Of a stretch of DNA of 64,000 bases, positions 55,601-63,887 are shown piece by piece. The DNA is taken from the NCBI RefSeq assembly GCF_007004655.1, contig NZ_ML660094.1, forward strand, positions 124,001 to 188,000. Reading direction: 5' to 3'. Position 1 is the stretch's first letter; each line of letters starts with the position of its first letter. Below the pieces are notes generated by a model. The model ran no database searches. It saw nothing but the letters and a program-made list of their open reading frames with translations, and had not been told where the DNA came from. Position numbers and translations under genes: made by a program. This stretch comes from Exilibacterium tricleocarpae (GTDB lineage: Bacteria > Pseudomonadota > Gammaproteobacteria > Pseudomonadales > Cellvibrionaceae).

Positions 55601-56510
55601 AGACTTGCGGCCATTGGCGACACGACCGGAGTCGAGCGACAAACTGACAAAGCAGGAGCGCGAGCGGATCATCGAGGTGTGTAATGAACCCGAGTTTGCC
55701 AGTTTGCCGCCGAGTCAGATTGTACCGCGCCTGGCCGATCGCGGTGAATATATCGCCTTGGAATCGAGCTTTTATCGCGTGTTGAAAGCGGCCGATCAGC
55801 TTCATTGTCGTGGGCGAGCCAAGGCACGCCAAAAGCCCAAGGCGCCGACGACACACGTGGCACAAGCGCTGAATGAAGTCTGGTCGTGGGATGTGACCTA
55901 TCTGCCGTCACGAGTGCGAGGACAGTTCTACTTCCTGTATCTGGTGGAGGACATCTACAGCCGTAAGGGTGTGGGCTGGGAGGTTCATGAGCAGGAATCG
56001 GGCGAAGATGCCGCGACGCTCATACAGCGAGCGGTGATGCGGGAACAGTGCTTCCGCCAACCGCTGGTGTTGCACGCGGACAACGGCGCGCCGATGAAAT
56101 CGCAGACCTTGCAGGTGAAGTTGAATGAACTGGGCATCACGCCATCGCACAGCCGACCGCGCGTGAGTAACGACAATCCGTTTTCAGAGTCGCTATTCCG
56201 GACATTGAAGTACTGTCCCAGTTGGCCTTCACAAGGCTTTGAGTCGCTGGAGAGCGCGAGGCAATGGGCTGAGGAGTTTATGCACTGGTATAACCATCAG
56301 CATCGCCACAGTGGCATCAGGTTTGTCACACCTGCCCAGAGGCATGCAGGAAAGGATGGGGAAATACTGTCGAACCGCAAGCGGATTTACGAGCAGGCAA
56401 AACGGCAAAATCCGCAACGATGGTCTGGTGACACCAGGAATTGGGAGCCGGTTGGGGAGATCGCTTTAAACCCGCAGCGGACTGATTCTAAGGAAGAGTT
56501 AGCTGCGTAA
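55530..56510 (+). CDS. IS3-like transposase OrfB with rve domain
   Basis: The frame is open from a GTG at 55530, but recognisable sequence starts around residue 25 (DLRPLATRPESSDKLTKQE). The DDE catalytic residues are D121 (SWDVTYL), D184 (HADNG) and E220 (NPFSESLF), with the usual 35-residue spacing. The start of OrfB, which normally holds a helical DNA-binding part, appears to be lost together with the OrfA end, so the element may be inactive or move only with help. Confidence 0.82.
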   Translation: MKEPCTIGATKPENKGILYREVGEDLRPLATRPESSDKLTKQERERIIEVCNEPEFASLPPSQIVPRLADRGEYIALESSFYRVLKAADQLHCRGRAKARQKPKAPTTHVAQALNEVWSWDVTYLPSRVRGQFYFLYLVEDIYSRKGVGWEVHEQESGEDAATLIQRAVMREQCFRQPLVLHADNGAPMKSQTLQVKLNELGITPSHSRPRVSNDNPFSESLFRTLKYCPSWPSQGFESLESARQWAEEFMHWYNHQHRHSGIRFVTPAQRHAGKDGEILSNRKRIYEQAKRQNPQRWSGDTRNWEPVGEIALNPQRTDSKEELAA

Positions 56511-56532
56511 ACGAAAAAAGACGACAACAATC

Positions 56533-57030
56533 TTGAAAAACGCCGAATATAAGGAATTTCCATTACTTCTCTTGTGCGAGGAGGCTCATGCATATATCCC
56601 AAGAGATTCTTCTATGGAATTTTCTGGCGCTAGAAAATCTATGGAGAGAATTGCCAAAGAAGGGAGGAAGTATGGTGTCGGGTTAGGGGTTGTCAGTCAA
56701 AGACCACATGAGCTCTCTGAAACCGTTTTGGCACAATGTGGTTCTTTTATATGTCTTAGGATTACAAATCCCACAGACCAAAACTATGTTAAGAATCTTG
56801 TTCCAGAAGGGGAGAGAGATTTAGTTGATATTTTGTCCGGGTTGGGGCGAGGCGAATGTATGGCTCTTGGCGAGGCCGTACCATTACCAACTAGAGTGCA
56901 GTTCTATAAAGCTGATCCTGTTCCTAATAGTGATGATATTGATTTTTATCAAAAATGGATTGAAGGCCCTGATGACCTCAATGTTGCAGATACTGTTGAT
57001 AAATGGCGAAAGCAAGAACGCTCCGATTAG
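56533..57030 (+). pseudogene. HerA-like (DUF87) ATPase, C-terminal fragment
   Basis: The frame directly follows the IS end. It starts in the Walker B strand (LLLLCEEAHAYIPRD, catalytic Glu), then has the HerA pattern KEGRKYGVGLGVVSQRPHELSETVLAQCGSFICLRITNP and arginine-finger region. The Walker A half is missing, so it cannot work as an ATPase. HerA ATPases partner nucleases such as NurA or SIR2 in defence or repair. This is probably the remains of another defence system removed by the IS. The TTG at 56533 is only the first possible codon. Confidence 0.82.
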
Positions 57031-57115
57031 GTTCGATAAAATTCAATGTGTGGGTTTTCCTTCCTATCTCGGGAATGTGGCAGCAAGACCGTTTAAAGTG
57101 CCTAAGCTAATTCTA

Positions 57116-57146
57116 CGATGACACTTATCGCGATAGCACGTCATCG
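57116..57146. promoter_or_regulatory. Dyad upstream of jetA
   Basis: CGATGAC (57116-57122) mirrors GTCATCG (57140-57146), with the inner palindrome TATCGCGATA between them. The near-perfect 31-base dyad ends 18 bases before the jetA start. It could be an operator, a transcript hairpin over the leader, or both. Confidence 0.5.
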
Positions 57147-57164
57147 ATAAGGATTGTTCGTATT

Positions 57165-58388
57165 ATGAAATACATTCACCAGATCATAACAACACTGAAT
57201 CGGTATATCGTTCTGATAGAGACCATTCGTGAAGAGCAGGTGCACAGAGTATTTACTGGGGATGAATTTAATCGCATAGCCACCCGTGTACTGAAGAACA
57301 ATGCGACGGGCGATATATTTAAAGCCAAAGCTGATCTCCTGCAAGCCAAGGTGATTCGTGAAGCACCCCGTGTAGAAGGTTCGTTTCAGCTCGATAGGCG
57401 AGTGAGTCGTTTCCTCAATGAGATGGCTGAGCAAGAGTCGATTGGCTTATCAGGTAATATCCGAATCGAGGTGGAACAGCTTTCCAGTTTGATCGCCCAG
57501 TTGTCCGATGCAATTGCTCGAAACGACAAGCTGAATTCGGATCAATACCTTGAGCAGATGGATTTGCGTTTATCCAATCTTCAGAATCAGTCGTCTGTGA
57601 ACGAAAAGGCGATTCTCAGGGCAGTTGAAAAGTCGAAAAGTTATCCGCCCAGTTTTACGGTAAAACAACGTTATAAAGAGGCCAATGACCTGTGGGAGCA
57701 GTACATCATTCCGATGCTGGAAATGATCGAGCCTCAAGGCATTTTTAGCCGCACGCTGACAGAGCTGGAAAATAAATTGCGCAGTTATCGGCGTGATGGC
57801 CAGCTTATGCTAGTCACTCAGCGGGAGACTATGGAACAGGTAATTTTCCGAATACTAGACTTAAGAGCAGAAATGTCATCAAGCATTCACCGCTCGCAAA
57901 TAAAACTAGCACCCTTGCGAGAAGCGTACCGAAAAGCAACACGGCTATCGCGAAGTATTTCGGATGCCTTAACCTACCTGGCCAACACGCGCTTTAAATA
58001 CGCCGATAATTTTCCGATACCGGATGTTTCGAAGCGTTACTCACCCGCATTAACCGATGGCGATACGGAAATTGATGCTTATATAGCAGGTTTGGCGCAA
58101 TACTCTCCTGAGAAAACGTATTTGCCGGATGTTCAAGAAGGTGAGCGCGGAGCACCCACCTTATACCCTGATGTGCTCAATCAGCTTAAGGGGCGTGTGC
58201 CTATCAACGATACTTTCCAATGGCTATTGGATAATTATCCCGATATTTCGACAGCTTATATGCTGCAAATCTTTCTCAGATTAACCAGTATGGAGCCACA
58301 GTTGGCCTCTGCGATGAAGGAAAGAAAACGTTATGAAACATTGACCCATAGAATCGATATGCCGCGCCGCGAGCTGTCAGGGAAATAG
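57165..58388 (+). CDS. jetA: Wadjet-like JetA/MksF: kleisin-type subunit
   Basis: The 407-aa, mostly helical protein is the first of four tightly packed genes. By position it is the kleisin, which bridges the heads of the SMC dimer (JetA in Wadjet, MksF in Mks complexes). N-terminal helices (YIVLIETIREEQVHRVFTGDEFNRIA) look like the winged-helix start of that group, the middle is a long helical bundle (about 100-260), and the C-terminal part a second compact domain. I do not recognise the DUF3375 pattern of type I JetA, so the subtype is open. GGA at 57151 may be the ribosome-binding site. Confidence 0.72.
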   Translation: MKYIHQIITTLNRYIVLIETIREEQVHRVFTGDEFNRIATRVLKNNATGDIFKAKADLLQAKVIREAPRVEGSFQLDRRVSRFLNEMAEQESIGLSGNIRIEVEQLSSLIAQLSDAIARNDKLNSDQYLEQMDLRLSNLQNQSSVNEKAILRAVEKSKSYPPSFTVKQRYKEANDLWEQYIIPMLEMIEPQGIFSRTLTELENKLRSYRRDGQLMLVTQRETMEQVIFRILDLRAEMSSSIHRSQIKLAPLREAYRKATRLSRSISDALTYLANTRFKYADNFPIPDVSKRYSPALTDGDTEIDAYIAGLAQYSPEKTYLPDVQEGERGAPTLYPDVLNQLKGRVPINDTFQWLLDNYPDISTAYMLQIFLRLTSMEPQLASAMKERKRYETLTHRIDMPRRELSGK

Positions 58389-58410
58389 TAATCAAGAATA
58401 AGAGGCTGTG

Positions 58411-59034
58411 ATGGACGATAACGAATACTCACTAGAACGCGAAGCGGATGATTTCGGCGGTAGCTTATTCCCTTCGAGTATGGATTCGATGCTACCCAAT
58501 GCCAAAGACATCTACCAAAAGTTGAGAAACGGAGTGCATATCACGAGCTTAGGCGAGGGTGGCGCATTGCTGTATCGAGAGTTGCAGAAAAGGGAAGCGT
58601 CTTATCAGCAATTGTTTACCCTGCTCGGCTATGAATTAGTGCATGATTCATCCGGCTTCTTTTATTTCAATAACACAGAGGAGCGCAGCGCTGCCTTGCT
58701 GAGTGCCACCAAGAAAGCGGCGTTGGTGATCTATACTTTATTTTCTTATTTGGAAGATCAAAATATTGACCCCGCCTATACACTCAGAGAGCAGCCTATT
58801 GCCTGGGCCTCTTTTACGGCTGCACAAACCTACCACCAAGATCTTTATCGTGATGCAGAGATACCTGATACGAGTGCCTTAAGAAAAAGTATCAATTGGT
58901 TGAAGGATAAAGGCTTCTGTATTGAGGATGGGGACAATATTCGGTTCTTATCCCCAGTTGAGCGTTTTTTACGCTCAGTGGAAAGTTGGTCGGCTTCGGG
59001 AGAACAGTCTGGTGGCATGGAGGTTGAGGGGTGA
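58411..59034 (+). CDS. jetB: Wadjet-like JetB/MksE: kite-type subunit
   Basis: The 207-aa acidic protein fits the MksE/JetB role: a tandem winged-helix subunit that binds the kleisin. Helices such as AKDIYQKLRNGVHITSLGEGGALLYRELQ and ASYQQLFTLLGYELVHDSSGFFYF resemble that family, the last being the strand-rich wing. The ATG at 58411 follows AAGAGG. Its stop overlaps the start of jetC as GTGA, so synthesis of the two is coupled. Confidence 0.75.
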   Translation: MDDNEYSLEREADDFGGSLFPSSMDSMLPNAKDIYQKLRNGVHITSLGEGGALLYRELQKREASYQQLFTLLGYELVHDSSGFFYFNNTEERSAALLSATKKAALVIYTLFSYLEDQNIDPAYTLREQPIAWASFTAAQTYHQDLYRDAEIPDTSALRKSINWLKDKGFCIEDGDNIRFLSPVERFLRSVESWSASGEQSGGMEVEG

Positions 59035-61880
59035 GTAATAGTCAAAGCATCAGTATCAAGTTTGGATTAACCCGACTGATATTGATTAACTCAGGCACCT
59101 ATTTAGAAGGCCATATCCCACTGGATGCCGCCGTTTCGTTCTGTGGCCCCAACAACTTTGGTAAGTCGACAGGGATTAATGCGCTACAGTTTTTGCTTGT
59201 TCCTGATTTAAAAGGCGCGCAGTTCGAAGAATACACGATTGAGGAAAGCCGTAAATTCTACTTCCCATCGACCAGCAGTTTTATTCTGGTTGAAATCAAT
59301 ACGCCAACGGGCACCTGTGTGTTGGGCGCTGCCGGATTGGGGCCTGCTCAACTGTACAAGTTTGAGCATTTTACTTATCAAGCACCGTTAGACATTGCGC
59401 ATTATCTCAACGAGGACAAGTCTATAGCCAATTACGCTGACTTCAAGCGAAATATGCTGGTTAAGAATGGTGTTACCATTAGTTCATTAAAATCATCTGA
59501 TGTCGCAAGAGCCCTGTGCGGCGCTGACAATGAAAAACAGCTAAATTTGGGGCTAGTTCCGGTAGGCAGTCTTGAGCGGTTTAAGGTATTCCAGCGGCTG
59601 TGGCTGTCAGTGATTACTCAAAAACAAATAAAAGCGTCTGATATAAAACATGGCCTTTTGCAGGTTTTTAGCCTGGCTCTAAGTGTCCACAATGAAAAGC
59701 AATTTGAGGAGCTAAGGGCACAAGCCTTTTCTGACTATGATAAACAGCTGATACAACTGAATGCCCTGAGGGATTCAGGAGATGATATACGGTTGTTATC
59801 TGAAAAAATTGCAGAGGGTGATGCCGCGGTGTGGGAGCTCCATTATCTCTACCTCTATATTGAGGCAAATACCGCAACAGTACGCATTGACTTAGAAGAC
59901 CGAGCGTCTAAATTAAACGAAAAAATTAAAAATGTGCATGAGCACCAAGGACATCTTCAGAAGCAGGTGAATGGGTATAGGAAAAAGGTTGAACAGCATG
60001 TCTCTGAAATCAGCAGATTGAATGTATGGTTAGATCAACATAAGAGAGAAGTAGAAGAAAAGGAATCGACGCTATGGACATCCACTGGCCATATTCTTTC
60101 AGAACTAGAGTCCGCTGAAGGTCACCGGGATTCACTGGCCGCGATGGTGAAAACCAGTGGCAACTATACCTTGGCCTCTGTACGAGAGAACCTTGAATCA
60201 GTTAGACGAAAGCTTGACGGCATTCAAGCGCTTATTGATGGTGATCCTGTGCTTTATACCTTTATCAGCAAGCATTGGCAGGATGAGGCAAAAGCGGATA
60301 TTGGCAAGCTATTTGGCAATGAGATTTTTACCTTAAAAGTCGGATCGCTTGGTGGCAATGAGCCGATAAGAATGGAAGATAGCGCAGATCTATTCGACGT
60401 GCTGGACCCCGTCGTTGAGCTCATCGATAACGGTTTGCTCAAATACAATAACTTCGAGCTTGATTTGAACGCGTTGCCCGCAGGAAAAGACCTGAGCGCG
60501 TTTGATCAACAGCAGTTGGAAGGCAAGAAGATTGAACTACTTAAGGAAGTTAAACACTACGAGGATTTGATCAGTACTCTGGAAGATTTGGAAGAGGTCA
60601 AAGGAGAACACCAGAAGGCTAAACAACGCTGCAAAGAAATCACTGAAGATTTGAATTTATGGCGAAAGGTGGAAGGCGATGAGAATAAAGCAAAGGACGA
60701 TACGGAGAAATTGTCGCTACTTGAAGAGGAAAAAAGAGAGCTCGGCATCCTGATTGATGGCCTGACAACAGAGATTAATCAGATCAGTACGGATCACGCT
60801 GAGGATATTGCACAGGCGCAAGAGCTTAATCGACAGCTATCCGAGCTGACTGACCTTGAGCGGCAAATCCACATACCTCTGGCGGACTGGCCGGAGGGTG
60901 TGCCAATTTCCAATTATTCCCCCGACGATAACCTCCTTTCAAATATGAGGCGTTACATTCAGCTCTTTAGTAGCTACAGAAACCTGGTTAGAGATTGTGA
61001 AAGCCTTTATATGCAGATTCAAAATCGTGGCTACCGGTCGGAAAGAAGCTTTGAAAGTAACATTGAGGGCTATAACCATCTATTGCAGGTTTGGGATGCG
61101 ATAGAGGAAATGGAGACCAATGTACGGAACCAGAGGCTTGCAGGCTATTACACCATCGGCGCTCACTATCAAGGCTATCTTCAAGATTACGATAGGCTGG
61201 ATGATGAGATCAATAAGTTGAACCGTGTGTTGCGTGGCAAGAAAATATCCAATCTCAAAGAGTTCAAGATTTTAATTAAACCCAATGAAAAGATCGTTAA
61301 TTCGCTAAAAGCCATTGTTGAGGCCAGCGGCGCTTTAGAAAGTGGAGCGACGGGTAATCTGAATTTTGAAGGGGTGAGTGTGGATGAGGATAGTATCGAG
61401 GCTGCTATTAAATTAATACATCGGGCCGTCAGTAACAGTGATGAAGGCGATATCCGACTAGAAGATTTGTTTGAAGTGGGTTTTCATACGGTCAATAAAG
61501 ACGGCAATACCCATGTTCACGAGACCCTCGATAAAGTGGGCTCTACCGGGACTCGACTGCCGCTAAAAATACTGACTATGATGTTTTTAATGACGCACAT
61601 GGTCAGCTCAAGTAAGGGAAGAAATGACATCAGCTTACCTTATACGATTGATGAAGCTGCCGACTTGGACCCGGAAAATGGCCGGGCCTTGATTGAAAGC
61701 AGTCGCTCTCTGGGATTTGTTCCTCTGCTCACCTCCGTAAATCCGGTCGATTTGGCCAGCTATGCCATTGATTTGTCGCAGGCAGAATCAGGCAATGGTA
61801 AAGCGGCTTCGCTCGTTGTAAAACCTGAGCACTGGTGGGCGATGGAGCGAAAAGAACAGGCGACTGGCGGTCATGGCTAA
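59031..61880 (+). CDS. jetC: Wadjet-like JetC/MksB: SMC-type ATPase
   Basis: The 949-aa protein has Walker A GPNNFGKST (39-47) at its start. Several coiled-coil stretches follow (about 285-375, 480-600), with a central region where the hinge should lie, and Walker B TIDEAADLDPENG (about 872-884) at its end. This is the short-armed SMC-like ATPase that extrudes DNA loops in Wadjet systems and detects small circular DNA such as plasmids. The GTG start follows GGAGG. It overlaps jetB by 4 bases and jetD by 8. Confidence 0.85.
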   Translation: MSNSQSISIKFGLTRLILINSGTYLEGHIPLDAAVSFCGPNNFGKSTGINALQFLLVPDLKGAQFEEYTIEESRKFYFPSTSSFILVEINTPTGTCVLGAAGLGPAQLYKFEHFTYQAPLDIAHYLNEDKSIANYADFKRNMLVKNGVTISSLKSSDVARALCGADNEKQLNLGLVPVGSLERFKVFQRLWLSVITQKQIKASDIKHGLLQVFSLALSVHNEKQFEELRAQAFSDYDKQLIQLNALRDSGDDIRLLSEKIAEGDAAVWELHYLYLYIEANTATVRIDLEDRASKLNEKIKNVHEHQGHLQKQVNGYRKKVEQHVSEISRLNVWLDQHKREVEEKESTLWTSTGHILSELESAEGHRDSLAAMVKTSGNYTLASVRENLESVRRKLDGIQALIDGDPVLYTFISKHWQDEAKADIGKLFGNEIFTLKVGSLGGNEPIRMEDSADLFDVLDPVVELIDNGLLKYNNFELDLNALPAGKDLSAFDQQQLEGKKIELLKEVKHYEDLISTLEDLEEVKGEHQKAKQRCKEITEDLNLWRKVEGDENKAKDDTEKLSLLEEEKRELGILIDGLTTEINQISTDHAEDIAQAQELNRQLSELTDLERQIHIPLADWPEGVPISNYSPDDNLLSNMRRYIQLFSSYRNLVRDCESLYMQIQNRGYRSERSFESNIEGYNHLLQVWDAIEEMETNVRNQRLAGYYTIGAHYQGYLQDYDRLDDEINKLNRVLRGKKISNLKEFKILIKPNEKIVNSLKAIVEASGALESGATGNLNFEGVSVDEDSIEAAIKLIHRAVSNSDEGDIRLEDLFEVGFHTVNKDGNTHVHETLDKVGSTGTRLPLKILTMMFLMTHMVSSSKGRNDISLPYTIDEAADLDPENGRALIESSRSLGFVPLLTSVNPVDLASYAIDLSQAESGNGKAASLVVKPEHWWAMERKEQATGGHG

Positions 61881-62703
61881 ATTTCGTTTCAGTGCTGCGA
61901 CGATAAGGTCTCTCAACAAACTTCTTGATGAAGGGTTTGTATTGAAGAGTAGCTTGTCCAAGTCTGCGAAAGCGGAAATTGACGTACTGTTGGACAACAG
62001 CATCCTTCGCGTTGAAGGCAAGCGCATTGTGGTCAATCGGGAACCGGAACTATTGGAGTTGATGGCAGCTACGCCAGATTCTCCGGAAGAACTTGATCAT
62101 GCCAGTGCTGCGAAGTTATTTGGCGACGCCCATAAAGGGGGGAGGCAGAAACAGTTTGCCATATTGGTACGATCCAGAGGGGATTGCGTGTGGAGGCGTT
62201 TGGATTCTGACGTCAGTGTGTCGGTGTCTGACATTTGCGATAAAACAGGCATAGCTTCAATAGTGATAGAGCCGAGTGATGATTGGTACAGTGATGAGAC
62301 AATTGCCTTTGTAGAGAATGACTTCTGCCTATGGAATTGTCAGCGGTTTCCATTGCCCGAGGAAGTTACCTCAGTCATTGCTTATCACGGTATGGCAGAT
62401 TCACGGTTGATTGATTGGCTTGGATTCCGAAAGCGAGCGCCGAAAGTTTTTTGGTGTCCTGATTATGATTATGTGGGATTGAATAATTATTTGAGAGCCA
62501 GCACGAAAGCTGATGTTCAGTTGTGGGTGCCTCCGACATTCGACTTATTGTTGGAATCGACGGCTGTTAATCCAGAGCGGCTTCGAAAACAAAAACATCT
62601 AGTGGAGAGCCTTCGTCAATCTAATGATCCTGATGTGCAAAAGGTGTTGTCTTCATTGATGGCTGCGGGTGGCGGAATTGATCATGAGGCATTCATCGAA
62701 TGA
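61873..62703 (+). CDS. jetD: Wadjet-like JetD/MksG: Toprim nuclease subunit, short form
   Basis: The 276-aa protein carries the Toprim-type metal site of JetD: E148 (AFVEND) and the D197-x-D199 pair (PDYDYVGLNNYL), followed by a C-terminal GGGIDHEAFIE that parallels the LEQE end of JetD. In known systems this subunit cuts the circular DNA held by the SMC complex. The N-terminal 100 residues look like a winged helix and are shorter than in type I JetD of about 380-400 aa. Assignment rests on these motifs and gene order. Confidence 0.75.
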   Translation: MAKFRFSAATIRSLNKLLDEGFVLKSSLSKSAKAEIDVLLDNSILRVEGKRIVVNREPELLELMAATPDSPEELDHASAAKLFGDAHKGGRQKQFAILVRSRGDCVWRRLDSDVSVSVSDICDKTGIASIVIEPSDDWYSDETIAFVENDFCLWNCQRFPLPEEVTSVIAYHGMADSRLIDWLGFRKRAPKVFWCPDYDYVGLNNYLRASTKADVQLWVPPTFDLLLESTAVNPERLRKQKHLVESLRQSNDPDVQKVLSSLMAAGGGIDHEAFIE

Positions 62704-62882
62704 AATGTATAAAGTTGGGAGATGCATCACTGTCCTTGGTAGGCGGAAGGCGAATGAAGTGACCCGGGAAGTGCCTATGAAACCTAGGTCAGTCCATAAT
62801 TCCGTTTAAAGAATCTAATAGTTTTGACTAGGTTGATAACCTTTTGAAAAAAATAATGTCCGAAATTGGCCGAAAGCGAACG

Positions 62883-63305
62883 TCAGCCTACTACCCACGG
62901 ATTCAACAACTCCACTTTAGTCGCCACAAAATCATCAACATTCCGAGTAACAACCGTTATGCCATGAACCAATGCCGTTGCGGCAATCAATGCATCTCGA
63001 TCTGAACGAGGGTCAGGCACATGGAGCCTGGCGCAGCATTGTGCAACAGCCGTGTCCACAGGCAGTATGCGCTCTGAAAAAGCGGGCAATACATGGGTAT
63101 TAAGCCAGGAGCGTAATACGGCGCCCTGCGTAGGGTCTCGGCGTTCAATCAACAGAACACCGGTTTCAAGCTCCATAATGCTTATAACAGACAAGAAGAG
63201 GCTTGATGTTGCAACCTTATCTGCCCAGGCCAAGACATTTTTATCGATTTTGCCTGATTTGGCTTTCCTCAGTTCGGAAACAACATTGGTATCGAGCAAG
63301 TACAT
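62883..63305 (-). CDS. VapC/FitB-like PIN-domain toxin
   Basis: The 140-aa PIN-domain ribonuclease has the four acidic positions: D5 (MYLLDTNV), E45 (SIMELETG), D104 (SDRDALIAATA) and D124 (NVDDF). The closest pattern is FitB-like (YLLDTNVVSELRK). Such toxins cut tRNA or other RNA when the antitoxin is degraded. Its ATG overlaps the last base of the antitoxin gene. The pair would stabilise the island. Confidence 0.92.
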   Translation of the reverse strand: MYLLDTNVVSELRKAKSGKIDKNVLAWADKVATSSLFLSVISIMELETGVLLIERRDPTQGAVLRSWLNTHVLPAFSERILPVDTAVAQCCARLHVPDPRSDRDALIAATALVHGITVVTRNVDDFVATKVELLNPWVVG

Positions 63306-63562
63306 TATGAAAGGTCTGCTGGTCGATAGAGTTCTTTCCCTAGTTTGGGGGCTTCAAACTCAATCTCGGCGGCATCCGGCATGGCCAGTAAATCAACGAT
63401 ACTTGTCTCCTTATCAGAGATTTTTTGATATTCCTCGATGCTGAGTAATACATGTGCTGGTTGGCCACGGTCAGTGATAAATACAGGCCCATTCAATGCT
63501 TCTCGCTTGGCCTTGCTTACATCCTGGTTGAATTCTCGACTGGTGAGGGTGGTAATAGTCAT
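63305..63562 (-). CDS. Phd/YefM-type antitoxin
   Basis: The 85-aa protein has the Phd/YefM N-terminal DNA-binding fold (TSREFNQDVSKAKREA, GPVFITDRGQPAHVLLSIEEYQ) and a C-terminal toxin-neutralising tail. GGAGGT precedes the ATG. It normally represses its own operon with the toxin; two matching palindromes lie upstream. Confidence 0.92.
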   Translation of the reverse strand: MTITTLTSREFNQDVSKAKREALNGPVFITDRGQPAHVLLSIEEYQKISDKETSIVDLLAMPDAAEIEFEAPKLGKELYRPADLS

Positions 63563-63588
63563 GGTAAACCTCCTATCAGACTCCGATT

Positions 63589-63645
63589 GTAGGCACGTTA
63601 CTACAAAAGTAGGCGAGCAGCAAATTTTTGTAGGTACGTACCTAC
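63589..63645 (-). promoter_or_regulatory. Two operator palindromes of the toxin-antitoxin operon
   Basis: The perfect 16-bp palindrome GTAGGTACGTACCTAC (63630-63645) and a 13-of-16 copy GTAGGCACGTTACTAC (63589-63604) are 41 bases apart, four helical turns, so on the same DNA face. They lie 27 bases upstream of the antitoxin start, where a self-repressing antitoxin would bind. Confidence 0.72.
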
Positions 63646-63828
63646 ATTAATATCATAATGAGAGTAAATGCACCTATTTGAGTTGACTAGAGCTTAGGAG
63701 TCTTGCCACACTTTTTGCCGCATTTAGTGTGAATCGATGTGATGTGTAGGAGATGATAAACAGAAAAAATCCTTTAAAATCAATACTATATCTACACCAT
63801 GCTTCACCACAAAACACCCAAATCTGGA

Positions 63829-63887
63829 TTCGAGTCCCGTCCGGTTCGCCATTATTCTTATTTAAAATCAATAGGTTAGGTGTTTTT
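63829..63887 (+). repeat. attR: partial copy of the tRNA-Asp 3' end
   Basis: TTCGAGTCCCGTCCGGT, one change, GCCATT and about 35 further bases match the end of tRNA-Asp at 55104-55165. No full tRNA precedes it. It marks the right end of the 8.7-kb island and the likely left end of the next one. Confidence 0.88.

Larger units (their letters stand above)
55369..56532 (+). mobile_element. IS3-like insertion sequence, internally shortened
   Basis: Inverted ends GATTGTTGTCG (55369-55379) and CGACAACAATC (56522-56532) bound two overlapping frames. No target duplication is visible: the left flank is an integrase end and the right flank an ATPase gene cut at its N-terminus, so a deletion between two insertions is likely. 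At 1.16 kb it seems short for its kind; the segment joining the two frames appears to be missing. Confidence 0.8.

Noticed and set aside
56533-57030. The HerA-like frame considered as a functional part of the Jet operon
   Set aside because: It lacks the Walker A half, is cut at the IS end and is separated from jetA by its own gap with a dyad, so it is treated as a fragment.
63674-63871. 65-codon frame across attR
   Set aside because: Overlaps the att repeat and is built partly from tRNA sequence; no sign of coding.
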